Shown one piece after another: positions 9,651 to 18,092 of a stretch of DNA of 47,984 bases (position 1 is its first letter; every line of letters begins with the position of its first letter). Made by a program: the position numbers and the translations under genes. The DNA comes from a virus, in the IMG/VR virus record IMGVR_UViG_3300030329_005062, positions 1 to 47,984 of that record. The stretch is one strand, 5' to 3'. The notes beneath the pieces were generated by a model. That model did not search any database, was not told the DNA's origin, and worked only from the letters and a program-made list of their open reading frames with translations.

Positions 9651-10568
9651 ATGAATAACGACACACAATTATTAGTGGGATTATTGGAAGATTTTCTCGG
9701 TAGACCCAAAGCACATTACCCAAATAAAGGACAAATATCATTTGATTGTCCTACTTGTTCTCACGAAATAAAGGGTTTAGATGAGGGAGACGGTAAGGGA
9801 AATTTAGAAATAAATTATCATAAAGGTGTATTTAAATGTTGGGCTTGTTCAGAAACACATTCTACTCACGGACACATCAATAAAATATTTTACAAATGGG
9901 CAAAACCTTCTCATAGAAAAATGTGGGACGCGGTTTCTCCAGAAGAATTTAAATCTAAAACTAAAAAATACTCTAAAATTGAACTACCTTATGAGTATAT
10001 TTCATTTGAAAAAGCAAACAAACTAACAATTCCATATCGTGAAGCTATAAATTATCTTAAAAAAAGAAAAATCAATGATAATGTTATATCCAAATATTCT
10101 CTAGGATATACTACTGAAGGCTTATATAGAGGAAGAATAATTATTCCTTCTTTTGATGATGAAGGAAAGGTTAATTATTTTGTAGCACGCTCCTATATAA
10201 ATCACAGAAATAAGTATAAAAATCCAGAATTTCCTAAAGACGAAATAATATTTAATGAATCAAAAATAGATTGGTCTAAAGATGTTTATTTGGTTGAGGG
10301 GGTATTCGATATGTTTTTTATAGAAAACTCAATCCCTATACTAGGCAAAACTGTTTCAGATAAACTATGGGGAAAATTATATGATAACTGTGAAGGAAAT
10401 ATTATAATTTGTTTAGATGGTGATGCTTTAAAGGACGCAGAAAAACTTTATAGAAAATTAGATGGGGGTAAACTAAACCATAGGATTAGATTAATTAAAA
10501 TGCCTCAAAATAAAGATGTAGCTGAATTGGGTGGAATTCAGGAACTAGACCCCATTACTCTCCTTTAA
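9651..10568 (+). CDS. DNA primase, DnaG type (zinc finger plus TOPRIM)
   Basis: 305 residues. An N-terminal zinc ribbon has Cys pairs at 33/36 (CPTC) and 63/66 (CWAC). The TOPRIM core shows VYLVEGVFDMFF (catalytic Glu near 216) and IIICLDGDA (metal-binding Asp pair near 255-257). It is short for DnaG because no helicase-interaction domain follows, resembling T4 gp61-type phage primases. It would make RNA primers for lagging-strand synthesis. The 3' end overlaps the convergent nuclease gene by 24 bases. Confidence 0.92.
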   Translation: MNNDTQLLVGLLEDFLGRPKAHYPNKGQISFDCPTCSHEIKGLDEGDGKGNLEINYHKGVFKCWACSETHSTHGHINKIFYKWAKPSHRKMWDAVSPEEFKSKTKKYSKIELPYEYISFEKANKLTIPYREAINYLKKRKINDNVISKYSLGYTTEGLYRGRIIIPSFDDEGKVNYFVARSYINHRNKYKNPEFPKDEIIFNESKIDWSKDVYLVEGVFDMFFIENSIPILGKTVSDKLWGKLYDNCEGNIIICLDGDALKDAEKLYRKLDGGKLNHRIRLIKMPQNKDVAELGGIQELDPITLL

Positions 10569-11324
10569 AACATCAACAACTTCTTTTTGAAAATCGTGAC
10601 ATTTAAAAACCTTGTACTCTGTATTTTTTTCATTTAACCAAACGATATAAGAATCACCTAACTCTAGAGAAGTATTTTTTTCTATGATATGTTTATAAAG
10701 TGATAATTGTAAAGAATAGGTGTTGAGTTCACACACATCTAAATGAGATATTGGAGATTTAAATTGTTGCCATCGGTTATTTTCTTTGATAGCTTTATTT
10801 GTTTTCCAATCCCAAATTTCTAACTTACCACTTTTTTCATTCCAAAACAATTGGTCTACCATACCACATAAACCCAAATCTTCATCCCCAACAACCAATT
10901 CAGCTCTAATTGGAATTAGCTTTCCATACGAGTCGTTATAAAACTTTTTAAATAGTTTAATAATTGTTTTTACAGCTTCCTTACATTCTAACATATTCTC
11001 AACACTACCTAACACTTCCATCATTTCCTGTTCAGGAAATGGAAATACCTTATTAAAAAGATAATTCTCTGCAAAAGCATGGACCGCTGAACCCTTTTGT
11101 GTGGCAAAGTCTGCTTTATATTTCCACTCTTTAAGAATTTCTTCTTTTAGAATACCTCTTTCATTAGCTTTTTTTTCAGACCAGTAATCACTATCAAAAG
11201 GTTGTTTAAATTTACCTATAAGTTTAGTTACAGAACTCATTTGTTTACCATTGAGGTAATACTTATGTTCTTTATCATGAAATTTTATGTGATTAAATTT
11301 TGCTAGTTCTCTTGTAATTTCCAT
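10545..11324 (-). CDS. PD-(D/E)XK exonuclease, RecB/Cas4-like
   Basis: 259 residues on the minus strand. GSAVHAFAE (about 97-105) is the N-terminal helix typical of RecB-like nucleases. The active site is GMVDQLFW (Asp) followed by LEIWDWKTNK (Asp-x-Lys), and a C-terminal QLSLYKHII helix supplies the usual Gln-Tyr motif. Such phage enzymes degrade or process DNA ends in recombination. It is convergent with primase. A TATATTTA box (11329-11336) lies exactly four bases before its ATG, as at other leaderless genes here. Confidence 0.85.
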   Translation of the reverse strand: MEITRELAKFNHIKFHDKEHKYYLNGKQMSSVTKLIGKFKQPFDSDYWSEKKANERGILKEEILKEWKYKADFATQKGSAVHAFAENYLFNKVFPFPEQEMMEVLGSVENMLECKEAVKTIIKLFKKFYNDSYGKLIPIRAELVVGDEDLGLCGMVDQLFWNEKSGKLEIWDWKTNKAIKENNRWQQFKSPISHLDVCELNTYSLQLSLYKHIIEKNTSLELGDSYIVWLNEKNTEYKVFKCHDFQKEVVDVLKESNGV

Positions 11325-11328
11325 AGGT

Positions 11329-11336
11329 TAAATATA
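11329..11336 (-). promoter_or_regulatory. Weak TAnnTTTG-like -7 box, 4 bases before ATG
   Basis: Read on the minus strand the box is TATATTTA, one mismatch from TAnnTTTG, with TTTT 19 bases further upstream in place of TTTG. The four-base spacing to ATG matches the better boxes elsewhere in the window. Confidence 0.35.
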
Positions 11337-11362
11337 AGTAAAAATTTGGGTAAGGAAAAGAG

Positions 11363-13189
11363 TTAAATAATCCCCATTGCTTTTTTAACATAGTAAGCAG
11401 CTAAGGGTTTGTGTCCACCAATACTCCAGTAATCAATATCTTCGGTCGCTACATCATATTGTTTATAATCATATATCGTAGCTACAGTACCATCAGGAAA
11501 CTCTATAACCCATTCCATTTGTACTTTTCCATCTGGACTAGGTTCATCATAGACGGGTGGCCCAAATACTTTTTCTATATCGTCTCTATGGTAACCATCT
11601 AATTCACCCATTCTACTGGTACCACCAGTATTGCTATACCTTCCTGTTTTAAAAGGAAAAGGTGAAGGGATAATTAATTCACTAAAAACATGGTCTGGGT
11701 CGTTAGCCATATTTTCTATAAATAAAGTAAATATGAAGTCTTTTTCATCCTCCTCAAACCCGTACAGTCTATATACTGGTTCTATAATTTCCTCCATTAC
11801 TTCTCTGTTCCATTGGTATTTTGTTTTATCATGGTGAAGTAGCATAGCAGCACTCGATTGAGTAGGTTCAAAGAACTCCAATTCATAACCTTCATCTACT
11901 AACCAAGGAGCTCTACCCACCATATCTTTTAACATTGTTCTTATTCTCCTTTCTTTTTGTATTAACTTTTTTTCGTCATTTTGATGTTCCGCTAATAACT
12001 TAGATTGTTTAGATGTAATTTTTATATTTAATTTATTTTCGTTCATTGTAGACGGATTTAGTTGGTTAGGTGATGTGACGGGAGGTTCATTAAAACCTAT
12101 CTTACCATAATTTATTCCTTTCATGTGTTTTTGTCCTTCATTTTTAAAAACTATAAATTTAGGATTAGAAGAATTAGGACTACTTACAAATAAATAATTA
12201 ACATTTATAGGATAACCTCCTCTTGGGAGTGCGGCAGACTCTACTTCATAAGGAAATCTTTCCGTTTTGTATACACCTTTTTTTAGTGGTTTAATTTGAT
12301 AGTAATCCACACTACCATCACCCCTAAACACTCTCATATCTTGACCACAACTTCTATCCAAAGTATCTCCAGGACACCCAGATTCTATTTTAATTTCATT
12401 AAATCCGTTATCTCTATACCAACTACTCAACCACTCTTCCCCCATACGCTCTCTTCTTTCACCTATACACTGAGTTTCCCTATTTTCGTTAGACAATATT
12501 TTAACTATTTCTCCAGGACCGAATAACCTTTTTTTATTTTTTATAATCCACTCTAAAAAAGAATCTCTATTCCACTCAGTACTAATTTCTTTACTATAGA
12601 TAATTAAAAGTTGTCTTAGTACCCGAGTGTTACCTTCAAAATAGTTAAGGATAGACCAATCAGTAGTACCACAAGCAAGTTCAAAATTAATTACTCCAGG
12701 ATTTCTACTACTACCTTCTGGTACATCTCCCATACCCCAGTTATTAGTATTACTCCATACATCTTTTATAGCTTGCTTTACTGTTTTTCTAAAAGGACCA
12801 CCAGATTCAACCTGAGTATATAAAAAATTATTATTATATAAAAGTTGATTATTAATCATAACATTTGTCTCGGAATCTTCAGAGGTTGGTATGGATATGA
12901 TATTTTTCTTGGAAACACTGAGATTAGGCCAAAAGTTAAAAGACAATTGGTTAGTTTTTACAGTTATATCATCTTCACCTTCACCCCTAAAAGTAACATG
13001 TTCACTATTTTTTATTTCTTCCTGTGTTACATTAGTAATATCATTAAAAAAAATTCTCCAGTCATTACCACCTTTATTTCTGTAGTTAACGATTAAAGAA
13101 TCACTTACAACATTTTCTTCTTCATCTGGAGTTTGTTCAAATAGTTTGGACAAAATAGCGGTTTGTTTTTTATTTAAAATAATCTTCAT
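11363..13189 (-). CDS. Tagged virion-type protein: nuclease-like half fused to a second tagged half
   Basis: 608 residues on the minus strand. Residues 1-18 (MKIILNKKQTAILSKLFE) match the short leader of four other proteins in the window and end in L-F-E. Residues 246-300 resemble a PD-(D/E)XK fold: GEEWLSSWY helix, then GQDMRVF (D284) and YYQIK (Q298, K300), a Q-x-K variant. At residues 382-401 a second copy of the leader appears (NIKITSKQSKLLAE), starting at an internal ATG (12046), so two tagged proteins seem to be fused. The C-terminal half (IEFPDGTVATIYDYK, WSIGGH) is unassigned. Cargo nuclease role is inferred. Confidence 0.8.
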   Translation of the reverse strand: MKIILNKKQTAILSKLFEQTPDEEENVVSDSLIVNYRNKGGNDWRIFFNDITNVTQEEIKNSEHVTFRGEGEDDITVKTNQLSFNFWPNLSVSKKNIISIPTSEDSETNVMINNQLLYNNNFLYTQVESGGPFRKTVKQAIKDVWSNTNNWGMGDVPEGSSRNPGVINFELACGTTDWSILNYFEGNTRVLRQLLIIYSKEISTEWNRDSFLEWIIKNKKRLFGPGEIVKILSNENRETQCIGERRERMGEEWLSSWYRDNGFNEIKIESGCPGDTLDRSCGQDMRVFRGDGSVDYYQIKPLKKGVYKTERFPYEVESAALPRGGYPINVNYLFVSSPNSSNPKFIVFKNEGQKHMKGINYGKIGFNEPPVTSPNQLNPSTMNENKLNIKITSKQSKLLAEHQNDEKKLIQKERRIRTMLKDMVGRAPWLVDEGYELEFFEPTQSSAAMLLHHDKTKYQWNREVMEEIIEPVYRLYGFEEDEKDFIFTLFIENMANDPDHVFSELIIPSPFPFKTGRYSNTGGTSRMGELDGYHRDDIEKVFGPPVYDEPSPDGKVQMEWVIEFPDGTVATIYDYKQYDVATEDIDYWSIGGHKPLAAYYVKKAMGII

Positions 13190-13193
13190 AGTA

Positions 13194-13202
13194 ATAAATA
13201 TT
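13194..13202 (-). promoter_or_regulatory. Candidate late promoter box AATATTTAT
   Basis: On the minus strand AATATTTAT lies four bases before the ATG at 13189. It overlaps by two bases the TTTG (13201-13204) of the divergent promoter for the gp47-like gene. Confidence 0.5.
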
Positions 13203-13231
13203 TGAAAGATTAAACAATTTTATTATACTTA
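13201..13231 (+). promoter_or_regulatory. Host-type promoter, leaderless, for the gp47-like gene
   Basis: TTTG at 13201-13204, 19 bases, then TATACTTA at 13224-13231, an imperfect TAnnTTTG box. The ATG at 13236 follows after exactly four bases, so the transcript would begin at or next to the start codon. Confidence 0.5.
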
Positions 13232-13235
13232 TGAC

Positions 13236-14018
13236 ATGATAGACACAATTGTACATTATTCAGACCTCCATCTTAAATTATATAAGAATCACCAAAGAGA
13301 TAAAGGGATACTAGAAAACGCTTTAAAAGAATGGAAAAAAATCAATCCAGATAGAATTGTTTTTACAGGAGACCTAGTACATTCAAAAAACCAGATGACA
13401 CCAGAATTGATTAGATTGTTAAGTTGGTGGTTAGTAGAAACAGCAAAAATATGTAAATGTATTTACCTAATAGGTAATCATGATTTTTTAGAAAATAATT
13501 TGGATAGGTTAGACGCTCTTACACCTATTATTGAGAATATTAATAATGAAAATATAATTTACTATAGTAAAAAAAACACTCATATAGATGAAAATATTAA
13601 TTGGTGCATTTATTCATTAATGGATGAAAATGAAAGACCAGAAATAAAAAAAATACCAGGTAAAACAAATATAGGGTTATATCATGGTGTTATTAAAGGA
13701 TTAAGTACTGATGTTGGATTTACTTTTGAGGAGGGAGCAGATGAAAAAACTTTTGAAGGTTGTGATTTAGTTCTAGCGGGAGATATTCATAAAAGACAAA
13801 TTATAGACATAGGTGATAATAGAAAAGCTTATATGATAGGGTCAACAATTTGTCAAAATTTCGGAGAGAATATAAGTAACCATGGATATGGGGTTTATAA
13901 TTTAACAAAAAATGAGTATAATACTTATGAATTAGATAACCCACAACCATATTTAAATTTTAAAATAACAGACATAGAAGACATAGAAAATGAAACTGAA
14001 AGACTCATCAATAGATAA
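13236..14018 (+). CDS. gp47-like SbcD/Mre11-type nuclease subunit
   Basis: 260 residues with the calcineurin-like phosphoesterase motif series: SDLHLK (D-x-H, about 9-13), FTGDLVHSKN (GD), LIGNHDF (GNHD), YHGVI and AGDIHKRQ (GD-x-H). This matches the Mre11/SbcD/T4 gp47 nuclease subunit that pairs with the gp46-like ATPase encoded at 14813. Together they resect double-strand ends for recombination-dependent replication. It lies downstream of a divergent 46-base promoter region and overlaps the next gene by 29 bases. Confidence 0.93.
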   Translation: MIDTIVHYSDLHLKLYKNHQRDKGILENALKEWKKINPDRIVFTGDLVHSKNQMTPELIRLLSWWLVETAKICKCIYLIGNHDFLENNLDRLDALTPIIENINNENIIYYSKKNTHIDENINWCIYSLMDENERPEIKKIPGKTNIGLYHGVIKGLSTDVGFTFEEGADEKTFEGCDLVLAGDIHKRQIIDIGDNRKAYMIGSTICQNFGENISNHGYGVYNLTKNEYNTYELDNPQPYLNFKITDIEDIENETERLINR

Positions 14019-14460
14019 AATATTACCAAGAGATTTACAAAAAAACATAGAACAATATTGTTTATTAAATGAAATTGATAATGAAAGTGAATTTGCCTCT
14101 AAATGTGTTAAAGATGGTCTAACACTAGACAAATATGGCGTAGCACCATTTTTACCTAAATCACAAATTCAAGAAGTACCAGTAGAAAAAGAAATAGTAA
14201 AGGAGGTTATAAAAGAAATACCTGTAGAAAAAGAAGTAATAGTAGAAAAAATTATAACAAAAGAAGTTAAAGACACTCACCTCATAGAAGAACTAGAAAC
14301 TTTAAAAAAAGAATTAACACAAAAAAACTTGACAATAAAACAACAGTCAAATAAAATAGAAGAAATGGAAGACGTACTAGAGCACTTCAAAAAGGTTACA
14401 GTTAATCGAAGAGCAAAGTTTATGACGACTTCTAATTTAAATGACACTTATATAGAATAG
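13990..14460 (+). CDS. Coiled-coil protein between gp47- and gp46-like genes, unknown
   Basis: 156 residues. It starts 29 bases inside the end of the gp47-like gene. Residues 1-55 may be a small helical domain; about 60-95 is a Val/Glu/Lys repeat (EVPVEKEIVKEVIKEI, then similar copies), and 95-135 is a predicted coiled coil. No enzyme motif. The position suggests co-translation with the recombination nuclease; function is unknown. Confidence 0.8.
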   Translation: MKLKDSSIDKILPRDLQKNIEQYCLLNEIDNESEFASKCVKDGLTLDKYGVAPFLPKSQIQEVPVEKEIVKEVIKEIPVEKEVIVEKIITKEVKDTHLIEELETLKKELTQKNLTIKQQSNKIEEMEDVLEHFKKVTVNRRAKFMTTSNLNDTYIE

Positions 14461-14462
14461 AT

Positions 14463-14771
14463 ATGGAATTATTAATTTGGATTTTAGCAGCTTACGGAAT
14501 GTCTCAGATAATAGTATTTGGGAGTATTTTTGATAAACCACGCGCATGGATTACTAAAAAATCAAAATTTTTTGGTGACCTATTGTCATGTATGATGTGT
14601 ACATCAACTTGGGTTGGATTCTTCTTTTCCCTCGCATTTTTTTCACCCACAGAATTATTAATACAAATACCTTATACAAATATATTTTTTGATGGAATGT
14701 TAGCTAGCGGTTCGGTATGGGCATTAAACGCCTTTGTAGAGTGGTACGAAAAAAATGTACCACAATCTTAA
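14463..14771 (+). CDS. DUF1360-like small membrane protein
   Basis: 102 residues with hydrophobic segments near 1-18, 44-62 and 70-90. The central LLSCMMCTSTWVGFF, a Cys-x-x-Cys followed by TWVG at the edge of a membrane helix, resembles the DUF1360 family, found in phages and sporulating bacteria with unknown function. It begins two bases after the previous stop. Confidence 0.7.
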   Translation: MELLIWILAAYGMSQIIVFGSIFDKPRAWITKKSKFFGDLLSCMMCTSTWVGFFFSLAFFSPTELLIQIPYTNIFFDGMLASGSVWALNAFVEWYEKNVPQS

Positions 14772-14812
14772 ACCATCTTGATTTTATAGTATAAATTAGT
14801 GATATTTTTAAT

Positions 14813-17146
14813 ATGAATATTACAGACTTAGAAAACCCTTATATAAAAGTTACCTGGGAAGATGACCCAGAAAGTTTTACCCAAGAAAGAATTAAAAGAG
14901 TAAAACAATATTTCCAAAAGAAATATAAGTCTAGAAATGTGGTGTTAGTCACTAAAACACAGGAAAGAAGTGGAGACGTACTCCACATTAATCTTGAAGA
15001 CAATATTTTAGACACCAAAAATCAAAAAGAACTTATTAAACAATTTATAGATGTTAACGAAATTGATGTTGACGTGGAAAGAGTTTTCAGTCTAGATAAT
15101 AAAATTAATGAAAAATTAGCGTTAAAGGGTGAAAGAGGTAGATACCGAAAAATATTTTTAAGAAAAATAACTTTTTCTAACTTTTTATCATTTGGAGATA
15201 ATAATGTTATAAGATTTAATGATGATGGAAAAATAACAGTCATCGATTCTGACCCACCAAATTTTGGTGGTAAAACCGTACTAGCGGTAGACCTCATTTT
15301 ATTCCTATTTTTTAATACAACCACTAAAAGTACAAAAGCAGAACAAATATTTAATAAGTTTAGAAATGTTAATGAGGTATCTGTTCAAGGTGAAATAACC
15401 ATCGATGGTGACGACTTTATTATAGCTAGAAAAATAATTAGAAAACAAACTAAAAAGGGGGATTGGACTGTAAAAACAGAACTTAATTTTTTACAAAAAT
15501 TACCAGACGGGTCATTACGAAATTTTACTGGTGAACAAAGAAGAGAAACAGAAAAATTTATTAAAGAATCCATTGGGAACATGGACGACTTTTTATTAAC
15601 AGTGTTGTCTACAGGATATAATCTAGAACAACTATTAGAATCCAAACCCACTGAAAGAGGTAACATCTTAAGTAAGTTTATAGGTTTAGAGATACTAAAA
15701 GAAAAAGAAATACTATGTAAAGAAATTTTTTCTGAATGGGGTAAAAAAAGATTTAGTAACTTATACAACACCACCCAATTAAAAAGTGATATTAATGAAC
15801 ACAAAATTATAGTAAAAGAGACTTTTAATACAGAAACAGTATTAGAAGAAGAAAAAAATAACAATAAAACAGAAGAACAAACAGCAAGTGATAAAAAATT
15901 AGAGTTATTAAATAAAAGACATTCAGATGTGGATGACGAATTATTAAAAATAAATCCCACACTCTTTAAAGATGAAGTGAAAGATTTACAAACTAAACTA
16001 AATGTAATCTTAGAAAAAAATAAATTTTTAAACCTAACAAAACCAAAATCTAAATTTAAAGAAGAGGATTTAAAGAATAAAACTAATGAAATACTTGAAT
16101 TAAGACTAAAAATAGGTTTATCCGAACAAGAAATTAAAACCTTAAATACACAAGTTAAATCTTTAAAAGAGTCAACAACATGTCCTGTTTGTAAAAGAGC
16201 TTTTGATGATGTAAACCATGAAAAAGAAATAGAAGGTTTAGATAATAAAATTATAGAGTTAACCAAAACAACTAATAGTGAGAAGACACAATTGGAAACA
16301 TTAGAAAATAATGTAGAAGAACTAAATCAACTTAAAAACGAGTATCATGAATACGAAAAAAATAAATTGGTCGAGGAAAAAACTAAACTAGAAATTAAAA
16401 ATTTAGAAAACGAACTAGATAGTAAAAATAACAAATTAGAAAATTGGGAAAACAATAAGACTAAACTACAAGAAAATAGAACTATAGAAACCCAATTAAA
16501 ATCTATAGAATCACAAATTATTTCTATAAAAGCTATTTATGAAACTATCCTTCAAAAAATACAGAAAAATTTATTAACTAGGGAGGAATCAAATAATAAA
16601 ATAAAGGAAAAAGAAGAGATAGTTGAAAAAATTAAAAAAGAAGAAGAAGTAGAAAGGATATTTAAAATTTATTTAAGTATCTTTGGAAAAAATGGAATTA
16701 GTAAAGTAGTTTTACGTAGTGTAATTCCTAGATTAAATAATGAACTTAATAGGTTATTAGCAGATAGTTGTTACTTTATGATTGACTTAAGAATTAATGA
16801 TAGAAATGAGATAGAGTTTTGGATGATAGATAATGAATCTAGAGTTGAAAAACTACTTTCTGCTGGTAGTGGATATGAAAAGACTATCGCTGCACTCGCA
16901 TTAAGATGTGTTTTAGCAAGACTTTCATGTTTACCTAAACCAAATATAGTAGTGTTTGACGAAGTGTTTGGTAAAATAAGTAACGACAATTTAGAACTAG
17001 TGGGTAAATTTTTTATTAAAGTTAAAGAATACTTTGAAAATGTATTTTTAATATCCCACAACCCATTAGTAAAAGAATGGGCGGATGACACCATTACAGT
17101 CACAAAAAAAAGTAATATTTCATCAATTCAAAATAATTATAGATAA
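14813..17146 (+). CDS. gp46-like SbcC/Rad50-type ATPase subunit with divergent P-loop
   Basis: 777 residues. The ATPase head begins only near residue 112 (KIFLRKITFSNFLSFG), after an N-terminal extension absent from T4 gp46. The Walker A site reads DPPNFGGKT (147-155): the first Gly is replaced by Pro while GKT is kept. Long coiled coils flank a zinc hook, CPVC (C457, C460). The C-terminal head has the signature LSAGSGYEKT (about 682-691), Walker B NIVVFDEVFG and the switch His in FLISHNP. It partners the gp47-like nuclease at 13236. An imperfect promoter-like TATTTTTA lies just upstream. Confidence 0.92.
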   Translation: MNITDLENPYIKVTWEDDPESFTQERIKRVKQYFQKKYKSRNVVLVTKTQERSGDVLHINLEDNILDTKNQKELIKQFIDVNEIDVDVERVFSLDNKINEKLALKGERGRYRKIFLRKITFSNFLSFGDNNVIRFNDDGKITVIDSDPPNFGGKTVLAVDLILFLFFNTTTKSTKAEQIFNKFRNVNEVSVQGEITIDGDDFIIARKIIRKQTKKGDWTVKTELNFLQKLPDGSLRNFTGEQRRETEKFIKESIGNMDDFLLTVLSTGYNLEQLLESKPTERGNILSKFIGLEILKEKEILCKEIFSEWGKKRFSNLYNTTQLKSDINEHKIIVKETFNTETVLEEEKNNNKTEEQTASDKKLELLNKRHSDVDDELLKINPTLFKDEVKDLQTKLNVILEKNKFLNLTKPKSKFKEEDLKNKTNEILELRLKIGLSEQEIKTLNTQVKSLKESTTCPVCKRAFDDVNHEKEIEGLDNKIIELTKTTNSEKTQLETLENNVEELNQLKNEYHEYEKNKLVEEKTKLEIKNLENELDSKNNKLENWENNKTKLQENRTIETQLKSIESQIISIKAIYETILQKIQKNLLTREESNNKIKEKEEIVEKIKKEEEVERIFKIYLSIFGKNGISKVVLRSVIPRLNNELNRLLADSCYFMIDLRINDRNEIEFWMIDNESRVEKLLSAGSGYEKTIAALALRCVLARLSCLPKPNIVVFDEVFGKISNDNLELVGKFFIKVKEYFENVFLISHNPLVKEWADDTITVTKKSNISSIQNNYR

Positions 17147-17161
17147 AGTAATATATTAAAT

Positions 17162-17731
17162 ATGCCAGTAATTAGACAGTATCTTATCTTTATGTTCGGA
17201 AATTGGGAAGTTCTAGAATCAGAACAATTATTCACCAATATTAAAGACGTGTTAGAATCTTTTATAATTGACAAAGAAATAAGTTTTGTTACTGGAAATA
17301 ATATGTTGGTTGGGTGTTTAAGGTCACACAGTTCTTTTGAAGAAGTAAAAGGTATTTTAGATGAATTTTTAGCCCCTGAAGTAAGTGCATATTTTCTAAT
17401 GCCAAAACCACGTAAGTTATCCTATAGATTAAATCCATATTTAGAAGAACATTTGTTTAGTAAACCTGGAAAAATACAACCACCAAAACCACCAATTAAT
17501 CAAGGGTTAAAAGAAGAAGGTTCGAGATTGGGTAAAGAGTTTCAAGATATGATGGTTAGAAGTGTTAGAGAAAGTGTGGGTAGGTTTATGGAGGAAAAAA
17601 ATAGAGAGTTTGAGGAGAACTTTAAAAAAAACTTGACAATAGACAAAATTTTAGATAAAATTAAGGATAAAGGATTTAATAGCCTAAACAGATTAGAATT
17701 AGAATTTTTAGATAACCAATCAAAAAAATAA
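17162..17731 (+). CDS. Unknown protein downstream of the gp46-like gene
   Basis: 189 residues, 15 bases after the gp46-like gene. The N-terminal 80 residues look like a compact alpha/beta domain (IRQYLIFMFGNW, then FVTGNNMLVGCL); the C-terminal half is charged and helical (MEEKNREFEENFKKN). No known motif is recognised. The context suggests a role with the recombination or replication genes. Confidence 0.75.
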   Translation: MPVIRQYLIFMFGNWEVLESEQLFTNIKDVLESFIIDKEISFVTGNNMLVGCLRSHSSFEEVKGILDEFLAPEVSAYFLMPKPRKLSYRLNPYLEEHLFSKPGKIQPPKPPINQGLKEEGSRLGKEFQDMMVRSVRESVGRFMEEKNREFEENFKKNLTIDKILDKIKDKGFNSLNRLELEFLDNQSKK

Positions 17732-17735
17732 ACAA

Positions 17736-18092
17736 ATGGATTTAGAACTTATATTATACTCACAAAATGATTGTGATACATGCTCAGAACTGAAAGAAAA
17801 GTTAGTAGATAATAAAATTTATTTTGAAGAAAGAAATATACATGACACATCACAAGACAATATGTTAACAAAAGGAAAATTTTTATGGGAACATAAGGAT
17901 TTAGTGTCAGATTTAAATTTACCACCTTGGGTACCAAAAATTATTATTAAAAAAGTTGACGAAAAAACAGGAAATAATTTAACTGAGTATGTTTGTGTGA
18001 GTGATAGAAATGAGGTTAGAGGAAATGTATCTATTTTTGAAACACCAGATGACGGATTAAAAAGAGTAAAAGAAATTATTAACCAGAACTAA
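17736..18092 (+). CDS. Glutaredoxin/thioredoxin-like protein
   Basis: 118 residues. The first strand ends in the redox site CDTC (C13, C16) in YSQNDCDTCSELKEKL, followed by a helix and the beta strand YFEERNI as in glutaredoxins. A WVPKI segment fits the cis-Pro region. Phage glutaredoxins usually reduce ribonucleotide reductase; no reductase is in the window. Its stop overlaps the next ATG by one base (TAATG). Confidence 0.8.
   Translation: MDLELILYSQNDCDTCSELKEKLVDNKIYFEERNIHDTSQDNMLTKGKFLWEHKDLVSDLNLPPWVPKIIIKKVDEKTGNNLTEYVCVSDRNEVRGNVSIFETPDDGLKRVKEIINQN

Noticed and set aside
15022-16266. Long minus-strand ORFs inside the gp46-like gene
   Set aside because: They are low-complexity shadows rich in Ser, Phe and Leu caused by the A-rich coding strand.
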